A stretch of DNA of 5,802 bases from positions 1-5,802 of the forward strand of contig JAACEA010000246.1 of assembly GCA_009936695.1 (NCBI GenBank), in the 5' to 3' direction. The notes beneath the pieces are model-generated. The model saw only the letters and a list, made by a program, of their open reading frames with translations. It was not told where the DNA came from and made no database searches. Both the position numbers and the translations under genes were made by a program. The stretch is from Planctomycetia bacterium (GTDB lineage: Bacteria; Planctomycetota; Phycisphaerae; Phycisphaerales; SM1A02). This document shows, one piece after another, positions 1-5,441 of the stretch. Position 1 is the stretch's first letter. Each line of letters begins with the position of its first letter.

Positions 1-924
1 GCAGCAGTGGGTATGAAGGCGGGTCTGTGACCTGTGGGTCTGACGGCCAGTACACCGTGGCTGCGTGCACTGGGATCTCGACCCAGTCTCGTCGACCCCG
101 ATGATCGCGATGCCCGCGGCGTCCGCGGCGGCGATCACCTTCGGGCGATCCGCGAGAATCACGCGGCCGGCGCCGAGGGCGATGCAGGTGCAGCCCGCCT
201 CGGCGGCGTTGCGGATCGTCCGTTCGCCGATCGTGGGGACGTCGGAGCGGGTGTCGTGGGTCGGCGACGCGGTCTTGAGGAGCGTCCAGCCGCCGCGAGG
301 GCAGAGTTCGGCGGTGCGGGCGATCATCCGATCGGTGCCCTCGACCGCCTCGACGCTGATCACGTCGCGCTGCCGGACCGCGATCGCCTGCCCGATCTCG
401 AGTTCGCTCGTGCGGGCGAGCAGAGGCCAGCCGAACGACACGTCGCCCGCCTCGTCGGCGGTGGGCCGTCGGGTGGTGCAGACGCCGGCGGTGGCGAGGT
501 GTTCCTTCAGGTAGGTGGTGGAGTCCACGAGATTGAGTCCACGGGCGTTGAGGTCGTCGGCGAGGATCTTCAGGAGTGTCGCGGAGCGACGATCGAACCG
601 CAACTTCCGGTACCAGAGGTCGATGACGAAGAAGTCGGGGATCTCGCGAAGCATCTCGAGTTTGAAGCGTCGGCGATGCATCACGCTCTTGCCGACGCGG
701 CCGATCAGGATGGAATCCTCGCAGCCGGCGCGCTTCGCGGCCCGCACCCAGCCCGTCGGTCGGAGGAAGCCCACTTCGCGGAACTCGTCGCACGATGCGG
801 GAAAGGTGGGGTCGTACATCCCGCGGAGACCGAGGCCCACCGCTCGCCGCCCGGCCGCACGCACGCCTTCGGCGGTGAGTCGAGGCAGGTCGCCCTGGCC
901 GGCGATGATCGCGGTGGCGTCCAT
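1..924 (-). CDS. lpxI: UDP-2,3-diacylglucosamine pyrophosphatase LpxI (DUF1009 family), 3' end outside window
   Basis: LpxI hydrolyses UDP-2,3-diacylglucosamine to lipid X plus UMP, a cytoplasmic or membrane-surface step in lipid A synthesis. The frame from the ATG at 924 gives 308 codons with no stop before the left edge. Family signatures are clear: IAGQGDLP at residues 7-14, a central segment with LKILADDLNARG, EIGQAIAV (176-183), SVEAVEGTDRMI (190-201), and the C-terminal hallmark SDVPTIGERTIRNAAEAG (227-244) followed by DRPKVIAAADAAGIAIIGVD. Known family members end just after this GVD segment, at about 270-285 residues. The roughly 30 further residues here are Arg/Thr/Cys/His-rich with atypical codons, so the true end may lie near base 90, or the edge sequence may contain an error. 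The start is supported by the N-terminal motif and by a TACCCT box 6 nt upstream. It follows the LOG gene on the same strand with a 52-nt gap holding a hairpin. Family assignment is firm; the C-terminus is not. Confidence 0.9.
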   Translation of the reverse strand, partial: MDATAIIAGQGDLPRLTAEGVRAAGRRAVGLGLRGMYDPTFPASCDEFREVGFLRPTGWVRAAKRAGCEDSILIGRVGKSVMHRRRFKLEMLREIPDFFVIDLWYRKLRFDRRSATLLKILADDLNARGLNLVDSTTYLKEHLATAGVCTTRRPTADEAGDVSFGWPLLARTSELEIGQAIAVRQRDVISVEAVEGTDRMIARTAELCPRGGWTLLKTASPTHDTRSDVPTIGERTIRNAAEAGCTCIALGAGRVILADRPKVIAAADAAGIAIIGVDETGSRSQCTQPRCTGRQTHRSQTRLHTHCC

Positions 925-930
925 GGGAGA

Positions 931-936
931 AGGGTA
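931..936 (-). promoter_or_regulatory. Candidate -10 box of lpxI (leaderless type)
   Basis: On the minus strand TACCCT matches the TAnnnT pattern and sits 6 nt (925-930) before the lpxI ATG. The bases between it and the ATG are pyrimidine-rich and hold no Shine-Dalgarno sequence. If this is a -10 element, transcription would begin at or next to the start codon. I see no good -35 hexamer upstream. The same arrangement occurs before three other genes in the window. Confidence 0.45.
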
Positions 937-940
937 GCGA

Positions 941-974
941 CGGTCGGTTCCGCGCCGTCGGCGGGAACCGGCCG
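941..974 (-). terminator. Long hairpin between the LOG gene and lpxI, possible terminator without U-tract
   Basis: On the plus strand CGG (941-943) pairs with CCG (972-974), CGGTTCC (945-951) with GGAACCG (964-970), and CGCC (953-956) with GGCG (960-963). The loop is GTC (957-959). That is 14 base pairs with one mismatch (944/971) and one bulged base (952). It begins a few bases after the LOG stop codon and ends 4 bp before the lpxI TACCCT box, where a terminator separating two units would be expected. There is no T-run on either strand after the stem, so it could instead be an mRNA 3'-end stabiliser or a protein-binding inverted repeat. Confidence 0.5.
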
Positions 975-976
975 GA

Positions 977-1573
977 TCAGGTCTCCAGTTCGGCGAGCGG
1001 AGGGATCAGGTCGGACTGGGAGAGTCCGTGTCCTCGATCCGTGGCGAGCGCGTGCAGCACCTTGACGGGATCCCGGTCGATCGAGAGCAGCCGACGGATC
1101 GCCGGTCGGATGAACTTCTGCTCGATGCCGTGTTCGATCATCGCGAGGAGCGGGTCGAAGTAGCCGTGATCATTCACGATCCCCATCGGCTTGTCGTGCT
1201 CGGAGAGCACCCGTCCCACGAGGGTCTCGAAGAACTCCTCGTAGGTTCCGAGGCCGCCGGGCAGCACCAGGAACGCGTCGCCGCGTTCGACCATGATCCG
1301 CTTTCGTTCCCGCATCGTCTCGACGGTGATGAGCTCGGTGCATCCCTCGAACGCGACCTCGAGGGTCGCGAGATGGCTCGTGATGACGCCGACGACCTCG
1401 CCACCCGCATCCGCGCAGGCGCGGGCGACGTCACCCATCAGGCCGGTCGAGCCGCCACCGTAGACGAGGGCCCGGCCGCCCTTCGCGATCTCCCGGCCGA
1501 CGATCTCGGCGGTACGGGTGAAGTGCGGGTCGAGCGAGGAGGAACTGGCGCAATAGACGGTGACGGACTTCAT
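977..1573 (-). CDS. LOG family protein (TIGR00730 Rossmann-fold, putative nucleotide 5'-monophosphate phosphoribohydrolase)
   Basis: This is a soluble cytoplasmic protein of 198 residues, a normal length for the LOG (Lonely Guy) family. Characterised members release the base from cytokinin riboside monophosphates or from ordinary nucleoside 5'-monophosphates. Visible motifs are the N-terminal Rossmann strand VTVYCASS (residues 4-11), the glycine-rich loop VYGGGSTGLMG (38-48), MRERKRIM (87-94), which contains the conserved Arg-Lys, and the family signature PGGLGTYEE (105-113), which ends in the catalytic glutamate. All key residues are present. An upstream ATG at 1705 would add 44 residues, but those are Arg/Pro-rich, resemble no family member and would run into the divergent gene; I chose the ATG at 1573, which starts directly with the Rossmann strand. 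The gene is divergent from the WecA-like gene and precedes lpxI on the same strand. A cytokinin role is unlikely to be its physiological job here; nucleotide salvage or housekeeping is the safer inference. Confidence 0.9.
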   Translation of the reverse strand: MKSVTVYCASSSSLDPHFTRTAEIVGREIAKGGRALVYGGGSTGLMGDVARACADAGGEVVGVITSHLATLEVAFEGCTELITVETMRERKRIMVERGDAFLVLPGGLGTYEEFFETLVGRVLSEHDKPMGIVNDHGYFDPLLAMIEHGIEQKFIRPAIRRLLSIDRDPVKVLHALATDRGHGLSQSDLIPPLAELET

Positions 1574-1581
1574 GGCCGGAC

Positions 1582-1587
1582 AGGGTA
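1582..1587 (-). promoter_or_regulatory. Candidate -10 box of the LOG gene (leaderless type)
   Basis: Minus-strand TACCCT, 8 nt before the ATG at 1573, is identical in sequence to the box before lpxI, and in both cases it is preceded by GC (GCTACCCT). No Shine-Dalgarno sequence lies between it and the start. No convincing -35 hexamer is seen at the usual distance. Confidence 0.42.
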
Positions 1588-1596
1588 GCGGACGGG

Positions 1597-1622
1597 CTCG
1601 TCGGACGAGGGTCGGGCTCGTC
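1597..1622. promoter_or_regulatory. Operator-like cluster of three CTCGTC half-sites between divergent genes
   Basis: CTCGTC occurs at 1597-1602 and 1617-1622, and its complement GACGAG at 1604-1609. The first two form an inverted repeat around one base (CTCGTC-G-GACGAG); the last two form another with a 7-bp spacer. The first and third copies belong to a 12-bp direct repeat, CGGGCTCGTCGG, at 1593-1604 and 1613-1624, offset by 20 bp, close to two helical turns. The cluster lies between the facing candidate -10 boxes of the LOG and WecA-like genes, so one regulator bound here could affect both. Low-complexity GC-rich sequence could also produce such repeats by chance. Confidence 0.35.
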
Positions 1623-1629
1623 GGGCGGA

Positions 1630-1635
1630 TACCAT
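1630..1635 (+). promoter_or_regulatory. Candidate -10 box of the WecA-like/ligase operon (leaderless type)
   Basis: TACCAT ends 6 nt before the ATG at 1642, the same spacing as for lpxI. The intervening GCGAGG touches the start codon directly, so its GAGG is too close to act as a normal Shine-Dalgarno sequence. No clear -35 is visible. Confidence 0.42.
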
Positions 1636-1641
1636 GCGAGG

Positions 1642-2778
1642 ATGCTCGGACCGACGCTCCTCTCCATCCCGTTCGGTTTCCTGATCGCCGCACCGCTGAC
1701 CGCACTGCTGGTCCGGATCGGCCGTCGGGCCGGCACGCTCGATTCGCAGGGGACGGCGGGGCACGCGAAGGAACTCCGAGCGGTCCCGAACATCGGCGGG
1801 ATCGCGATCGCGGCCGCGACGCTGGGCCCGCTCGCGATCGGCCTGATCGTGCTCGCGTTGGCGCCGGGCATGCTCGGTTCGTTCGGGGTCTCCGCGGATT
1901 CGTTCGCGGATCGGCTCGACAGCGAACGATCGGCCTGGTGGACCATCGTGGTCGGCGGCATCGTCATGCACGCGGTCGGTCTCTACGACGATCGTCGGGC
2001 GCTTCCGCCGCTTCCGAAGCTCTTCGTCCAGCTCGGCGTCGCCGCGGCGGTCGTGGTGGTGGGCGGACTTCGGCTCTTCACGGTGCTCGACGCCTTCGGC
2101 GGGGCGGGGATCGCCCTGTCCGCCACGCTCACCGTGGCCTGGATCGTCGTGATCTGCAACGCGATCAACTTCCTCGACAACATGGACGGCCTGGCCGGGG
2201 GCGTCGCCGCGATCGCGGCCGCGATCTTCATGGCGGCCACCATCATCAACGGGCAGTGGTTCACCGCCGCCGCCTTCGGACTGCTCTGCGGCGGGCTCAT
2301 GGGGTTCCTCGTCTACAACGTCCCGCCGGCGCGGATCTTCCTCGGCGACGGTGGCTCGCTGGTCATCGGCTGGCTGCTCGCCACGCTGACCGTGCGCACG
2401 ACCTTCGTCGATACCGCGGATCCGGATTTCGCACTCGGCAGTGCGTGGTACGGCGTGCTCATGCCGGTCATCGTGCTCGCGATTCCCATCTACGACCTGG
2501 TCTCGGTGAGCCTGATCCGGATCCGGCAGGGCCGGAGTCCGCTCGTCGGCGATCAACAGCATCTCTCGCATCGCCTCGTCGGACTCGGACTCTCACGGCG
2601 CTCCGCGGTGCTGGTCATCTGGGCCCTCTCCGCCGCGACCGGGATCGGGGGCATCGTCCTCGGTTCCGTCCAGCCCTGGCAGGCGGTGATGATCGGCGCG
2701 CAGACCGCCTCGATCCTCCTCGTCCTCGGACTTCTCGAATCCGGGGCCCGGCGTCGGCGTGACGGAGTCGGCGGTTGA
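1642..2778 (+). CDS. WecA/TagO-type polyprenyl-phosphate sugar-1-phosphate transferase (MraY family, glycosyltransferase 4)
   Basis: This integral inner-membrane enzyme would transfer a sugar-1-phosphate, typically GlcNAc-1-P, from a UDP-sugar to undecaprenyl phosphate on the cytoplasmic face, the first step in building a lipid-linked glycan. It has 378 residues and roughly ten or eleven hydrophobic segments. The superfamily active-site motifs are all present: GLYDDR (113-118) with the paired aspartates, NAINFLDNMDGLAGG (173-187) with D179 and D182, FLGDGGS (233-239), and HLSHRL (307-312). The NAINFLDNMDGLA form and the HLSHRL histidines place it with WecA/TagO rather than MraY. A hydrophilic stretch near residues 85-98 (many Ser, Asp, Arg) is a loop between membrane segments. 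The start is the ATG just after a TACCAT box. Its stop overlaps the next start (TTGA), so the two are almost certainly one operon. The sugar substrate cannot be read from sequence. Confidence 0.92.
   Translation: MLGPTLLSIPFGFLIAAPLTALLVRIGRRAGTLDSQGTAGHAKELRAVPNIGGIAIAAATLGPLAIGLIVLALAPGMLGSFGVSADSFADRLDSERSAWWTIVVGGIVMHAVGLYDDRRALPPLPKLFVQLGVAAAVVVVGGLRLFTVLDAFGGAGIALSATLTVAWIVVICNAINFLDNMDGLAGGVAAIAAAIFMAATIINGQWFTAAAFGLLCGGLMGFLVYNVPPARIFLGDGGSLVIGWLLATLTVRTTFVDTADPDFALGSAWYGVLMPVIVLAIPIYDLVSVSLIRIRQGRSPLVGDQQHLSHRLVGLGLSRRSAVLVIWALSAATGIGGIVLGSVQPWQAVMIGAQTASILLVLGLLESGARRRRDGVGG
2775..2778 (+). promoter_or_regulatory. TTGA stop/start overlap (translational coupling site)
   Basis: The TGA ending the WecA-like gene (2776-2778) overlaps a TTG start codon (2775-2777) in the next frame. 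No Shine-Dalgarno sequence precedes the TTG, so initiation would depend on a ribosome finishing the upstream gene. The first in-frame ATG of the downstream gene is at 2847; starting there would trim the first membrane helix, which favours the TTG. Confidence 0.65.
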
Positions 2779-5003
2779 CGGTCGCCGCGGACGGGGCGGG
2801 GACGCGGGGCCACGGTGATGGGACCGCGACCGGCGCGGTCGTCGCGATGCTCATCGCGGGCCTCGGTTCGCTCCGACTCCTGCTTCCGTTCGCGCCGGAT
2901 CGGCTCTTCGACGTGGATCCGGCGAGCGTCGCCGGACCGTTTCCCGCGGTGGGTTCCGCCGGATCGCTGCTGCTCGACGCGATGCTCGTCCTGCTCGCGG
3001 GAATCGGGCTCGCGATCGCGTCCCGCCGCGGAGGCATCGATCGCCCGATGCTTCTGCTGCTTCTGCTGCCGCTTCCGGTGGTCGTGTGGCACGGATGGTC
3101 CGACCTGCTCGACGCGTGGCGGGGATTCGACTGGTTCGCCGCGGTGGCGGCGGGCGTCGCCCTGGCGCACCTCGTCCGAACGCCTTCGATCCGCCGTGCG
3201 GTGCTCGCGATCGTGCTCGCCGCGGTCGCCGCGAACGTCGTCCGCGGGCTGCACCAGGTCTTCGTCGAACATCCCGACACCGTCGCGTTCTTCGAAGCCA
3301 ATCGGGACGCGATCTTCGCCGCCCGTGGATGGTCGGCCGACTCGCCGGCGGCGTTGATCTACGAACGTCGGCTGCGACAGCCGGAAGCGATCGGCTGGAT
3401 CGGATTCTCCAACGTCCTCAGCGGGTTGCTGGCGGCCGGCGGCGTGCTCGCGATCGGGTTGCTGGTCGCGGCTCGGAAGCTCGGAGACGGGGAACATCGG
3501 GGCGCGGGTGGGCCCGTCATGCTCGGGGTCGCCGGCACCGGCTGCCTCTTGCTGGTCGGACTGAACGGTTCGAAGGGGGCGATCGCCGCCTCCGCCGTCG
3601 GCGTTCTCGGCCTGCTTCTGCTGCTCGGACCACTGCGCCAGGCGTTCCTTCGGCGTTCGGGTTCGTGGTTGATCGCGGTCGGCGTGCTCGCCTTCGCCGC
3701 GATCGTCCTGCGTGGCCTCCTGCCCGAGGACTTCGCCGGGGATCGCTCCCTGCTCTTTCGCTGGCACTACCTGCAGGGCGGGCTCGCGATGTTCCTCGAG
3801 CACCCGTGGCTGGGCGTCGGTCCCGACGGGTTCCAGGACGCCTACCTCGCGACGCGGCCGATCCGCAGTCCGGAAAGCGTGGCGAGTGCGCACTCCGTCG
3901 TCGTCGACTGGATCGCCTGTCTCGGCGTCTCCGGCGTCGCATGGCTCGGTGCCGCCTGCCTCGTGTTGATTCGGCACGAGCCGTCGCCGTCGGAGTCGGA
4001 TGAATCCGACTCGGGCACGCGGTTCGGTCTGCGTTTCGCGATCGTCGCCGGGCTGATGGCGTTGATCGCGGTGCTCCTGCAGGCGTGGGCCGAAGGTCCG
4101 CTCCTCGGCGACGGCCTCGCGGTCCGGGTCGCGGCGATTCTGGCGGCCTTGATCACCGGCGCCGCGGCGTGGTCGGTGTCATCCCGGCTCGCCGACGGAT
4201 TCGTCCGAGGCGTCGCGGTGGCCGCGGTCGGTGTCGTGGTGGCCCAGTCCCAGATCGAGATGCTTCTCTGGCAGCCCGGCGCCCTGGTCGCGTGCTGGGC
4301 GTTGCTGGCGAGTGCGGGCGGGGCCGGCAGTCGGTCCGCCGGTGCGGACGTTCCGCCGCGAGGTGCGCGATCCTTCGTGATTCCGGCGCTCTTCGCGGCG
4401 ATCGCGGGCGTCATGGTGTTCGGTGCGCTGCGAGACGGTCTCACCACCGCCCAGGCGACGCGTTCGATCTCCGGACTTCATCGAACGCCGGGTGACGGAC
4501 GACCGCTCCCGTCGGCGGCCGATCGGCGGGAGGCGGCGGAGTCGCTGGTCGTGGATCTCGTCGAACGGAGGGCCTGGAACGACCCTCGACGCGTGCGCGG
4601 CGCGATCACGCTGTTCATGACGACCGGTACCGACGCCGATCGACGACGGGCGGCGACCATCGCCGGGGCATGGTCCGACGCACGCCCCGGCGTCGCGTCG
4701 GCGGCGACGTACGCGTCGGTGCTGGAGGCGATCGCGATCGCCTCCGACGACCCGGACGATGGAGGCGAGGCGGTGTCCGCGATCGAGCGGGTGATCGAAT
4801 TCGATCCCCACGATGCGAGCTGGCGGCTCCGGCTCGCGGAACGCCTTGCGGCGCTCGGGCGTTGTGACGAGGCGATCGTCGCGGTCGAGGACGCGATCAG
4901 GCTCGACGCGACCCGGGATCTCGACCCGCTCTCGCAGTTCGGGCCGCAGCAGGATCGACGAGTCGACGCAGTGCGCGCTTCCTGCGGGTCGGGCGCCGAC
5001 TGA
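2775..5003 (+). CDS. O-antigen ligase/polymerase family (Wzy_C-type) membrane protein with C-terminal TPR-like domain
   Basis: A 742-residue protein with about 15 predicted membrane helices in residues 20-551, then a soluble C-terminus. Wzy_C-family proteins polymerise lipid-linked glycans or transfer them to lipid A or protein on the periplasmic side. The family core is visible: NGSKGA (264-269) between helices, then a large loop (about 315-375) with FRWHY (328-332), HPWLGVGPDGF (343-353) and AHSVVVDW (372-379). Positive residues on alternate loops (SRR 83-85, RTPSIRR 135-141, RQAFLRR 288-294) place this loop and the C-terminus in the periplasm. Residues 664-711 contain two helical repeats resembling TPRs, including LRLAERLAALGRCDEAIVAV (685-704). 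An acidic, serine-rich loop at 402-413 is predicted cytoplasmic. Translation starts at TTG, coupled to the WecA-like gene. Whether it acts as polymerase, lipid A ligase or protein glycosyltransferase is undecided. At 742 residues it is longer than typical WaaL/Wzy proteins of about 400-450. Confidence 0.85.
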   Translation: MTVAADGAGTRGHGDGTATGAVVAMLIAGLGSLRLLLPFAPDRLFDVDPASVAGPFPAVGSAGSLLLDAMLVLLAGIGLAIASRRGGIDRPMLLLLLLPLPVVVWHGWSDLLDAWRGFDWFAAVAAGVALAHLVRTPSIRRAVLAIVLAAVAANVVRGLHQVFVEHPDTVAFFEANRDAIFAARGWSADSPAALIYERRLRQPEAIGWIGFSNVLSGLLAAGGVLAIGLLVAARKLGDGEHRGAGGPVMLGVAGTGCLLLVGLNGSKGAIAASAVGVLGLLLLLGPLRQAFLRRSGSWLIAVGVLAFAAIVLRGLLPEDFAGDRSLLFRWHYLQGGLAMFLEHPWLGVGPDGFQDAYLATRPIRSPESVASAHSVVVDWIACLGVSGVAWLGAACLVLIRHEPSPSESDESDSGTRFGLRFAIVAGLMALIAVLLQAWAEGPLLGDGLAVRVAAILAALITGAAAWSVSSRLADGFVRGVAVAAVGVVVAQSQIEMLLWQPGALVACWALLASAGGAGSRSAGADVPPRGARSFVIPALFAAIAGVMVFGALRDGLTTAQATRSISGLHRTPGDGRPLPSAADRREAAESLVVDLVERRAWNDPRRVRGAITLFMTTGTDADRRRAATIAGAWSDARPGVASAATYASVLEAIAIASDDPDDGGEAVSAIERVIEFDPHDASWRLRLAERLAALGRCDEAIVAVEDAIRLDATRDLDPLSQFGPQQDRRVDAVRASCGSGAD
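3993..4012. repeat. Perfect 9-bp inverted repeat inside the ligase gene
   Basis: GAGTCGGAT (3993-4001) and ATCCGACTC (4004-4012) are exact reverse complements separated by GA. The sequence encodes the acidic serine loop around residues 407-413 of the ligase-type protein. It could fold into a tight hairpin in DNA or mRNA. Chance within codons for Ser, Asp and Glu is a real alternative. Confidence 0.6.
4724..4745. repeat. Perfect 22-bp palindrome with two overlapping GCGATCGC octamers
   Basis: GGAGGCGATCG (4724-4734) is followed directly by its exact reverse complement (4735-4745). It contains GCGATCGC at 4728-4735 and 4734-4741. It encodes Glu-Ala-Ile-Ala-Ile-Ala-Ser in the C-terminal domain of the ligase-type protein, so codon choice may account for it. 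Confidence 0.6.
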
Positions 5004-5043
5004 TCGGCGAAGCCGTCGATGATCCGGCCCGGTCGCCGCCGGC

Positions 5044-5361
5044 TCACTCCGGAAGCAGGATCTCGCCGATGGTCCGGGAGAACGTCACCCCGCGGCTCGG
5101 CGGGAACCGCTCGGCCCCCTCGTCGCGAAGGCCGGGGGCATGGTTGGCGAGGTAGTGGTCGAAGGCGGCCCGATCGGGGAAGCGATACCGCACGGTGACG
5201 GTCGTCTCCTCCTCCTCGGGCTCCGTCCAACGGACGACTTCGGCACGATCGGCGCCGCCGTCGAGCACGGCTCGCATGTGTCCGAATCGCAGCCAGTGGA
5301 CGAACTCCTCGGCGACGTCGTGTTCCTCGAAACGCGCGGTGACGGTGTAGGCGATCGGCAT
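5044..5361 (-). CDS. DUF4286 family protein
   Basis: A small soluble protein of 105 residues, matching the usual size of DUF4286 proteins, which have a ferredoxin-like alpha/beta appearance and no established function that I know of. The family pattern is recognisable: a first strand IAYTVTARF (3-11), a helix with AEEFVHWLR (17-25), GHMRAVLDGG (27-36), a second strand set TVTVRYRFPDR (54-64), the helix AAFDHYLANHAPGLRDEG (65-82), and a C-terminal SRGVTFSRTIGEI segment. There is no signal peptide or membrane segment. The central run of acidic residues, EPEEEE (47-52), lies in the loop before the second strand pair. It is transcribed towards the ligase gene, with a 40-bp gap between the stops, and lies 80 bp downstream of the DsbD-type gene on the same strand, so it could be co-transcribed or use the TGAAAT box ahead of it. 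No function is assigned. Confidence 0.82.
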   Translation of the reverse strand: MPIAYTVTARFEEHDVAEEFVHWLRFGHMRAVLDGGADRAEVVRWTEPEEEETTVTVRYRFPDRAAFDHYLANHAPGLRDEGAERFPPSRGVTFSRTIGEILLPE

Positions 5362-5379
5362 GGCGGCATTTCAACCGCC
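5362..5379. repeat. Inverted repeat around the DUF4286 start region
   Basis: GGCGG (5362-5366) and CCGCC (5375-5379) form a 5-bp inverted repeat flanking the candidate -10 box TGAAAT and touching the start codon. It could be a small operator. The stem is short and there is no T-run after it, so it does not look like a terminator for the upstream DsbD-type gene. Confidence 0.3.
5368..5373 (-). promoter_or_regulatory. Candidate -10 box of the DUF4286 gene
   Basis: Minus-strand TGAAAT (four of six matches to TATAAT) sits 6 nt before the ATG at 5361, the same spacing as the boxes before lpxI and the WecA-like gene. A TTGACG resembling a -35 element lies at 5411-5416 on the minus strand, but it is too far away to pair with this box and has no good -10 of its own. 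Confidence 0.3.
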
Positions 5380-5441
5380 GGCCGGACCTGGAGAGGCGTC
5401 ATCGAACGCTCGTCAACAATCGAAGCGGGCGGGATCCGGCT

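Noticed and set aside
34..1065. 343-codon open frame on the plus strand, opposite lpxI
   Set aside because: It lies antisense to convincing LpxI motifs, has low-complexity Gly/Arg/Ala composition, and crosses into the LOG gene. It is a shadow frame.
1574..1705. 44-residue N-terminal extension of the LOG protein from an ATG at 1705
   Set aside because: Arg/Pro-rich and unlike the family. It would overlap the divergent WecA-like start, and the ATG at 1573 begins directly at the Rossmann strand.
1560..2762. 400-codon plus-strand frame overlapping the WecA-like gene
   Set aside because: Arg/Gly/His-rich, no recognisable domain, out of frame with the transferase motifs.
2553..3977. Long open frame of 474 codons on the minus strand, opposite the WecA-like and ligase genes
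   Set aside because: The product is Arg/Asp/Glu/Gln-rich with no family resemblance, and it lies antisense to two genes with clear motifs. High-GC coding DNA leaves the opposite strand free of stops.
5004..5043. Possible bidirectional terminator in the convergent gap (CGGCGA 5005-5010 with TCGCCG 5033-5038; CCGGC 5024-5028 with GCCGG 5038-5042)
   Set aside because: Short competing stems, one with a long loop, and no T-run on either strand. In such GC-rich sequence these are expected by chance.
5411..5416. TTGACG (-35-like) on the minus strand upstream of the DUF4286 gene
   Set aside because: No -10-like hexamer 16-18 nt downstream, and it is about twice the normal distance from the TGAAAT box.
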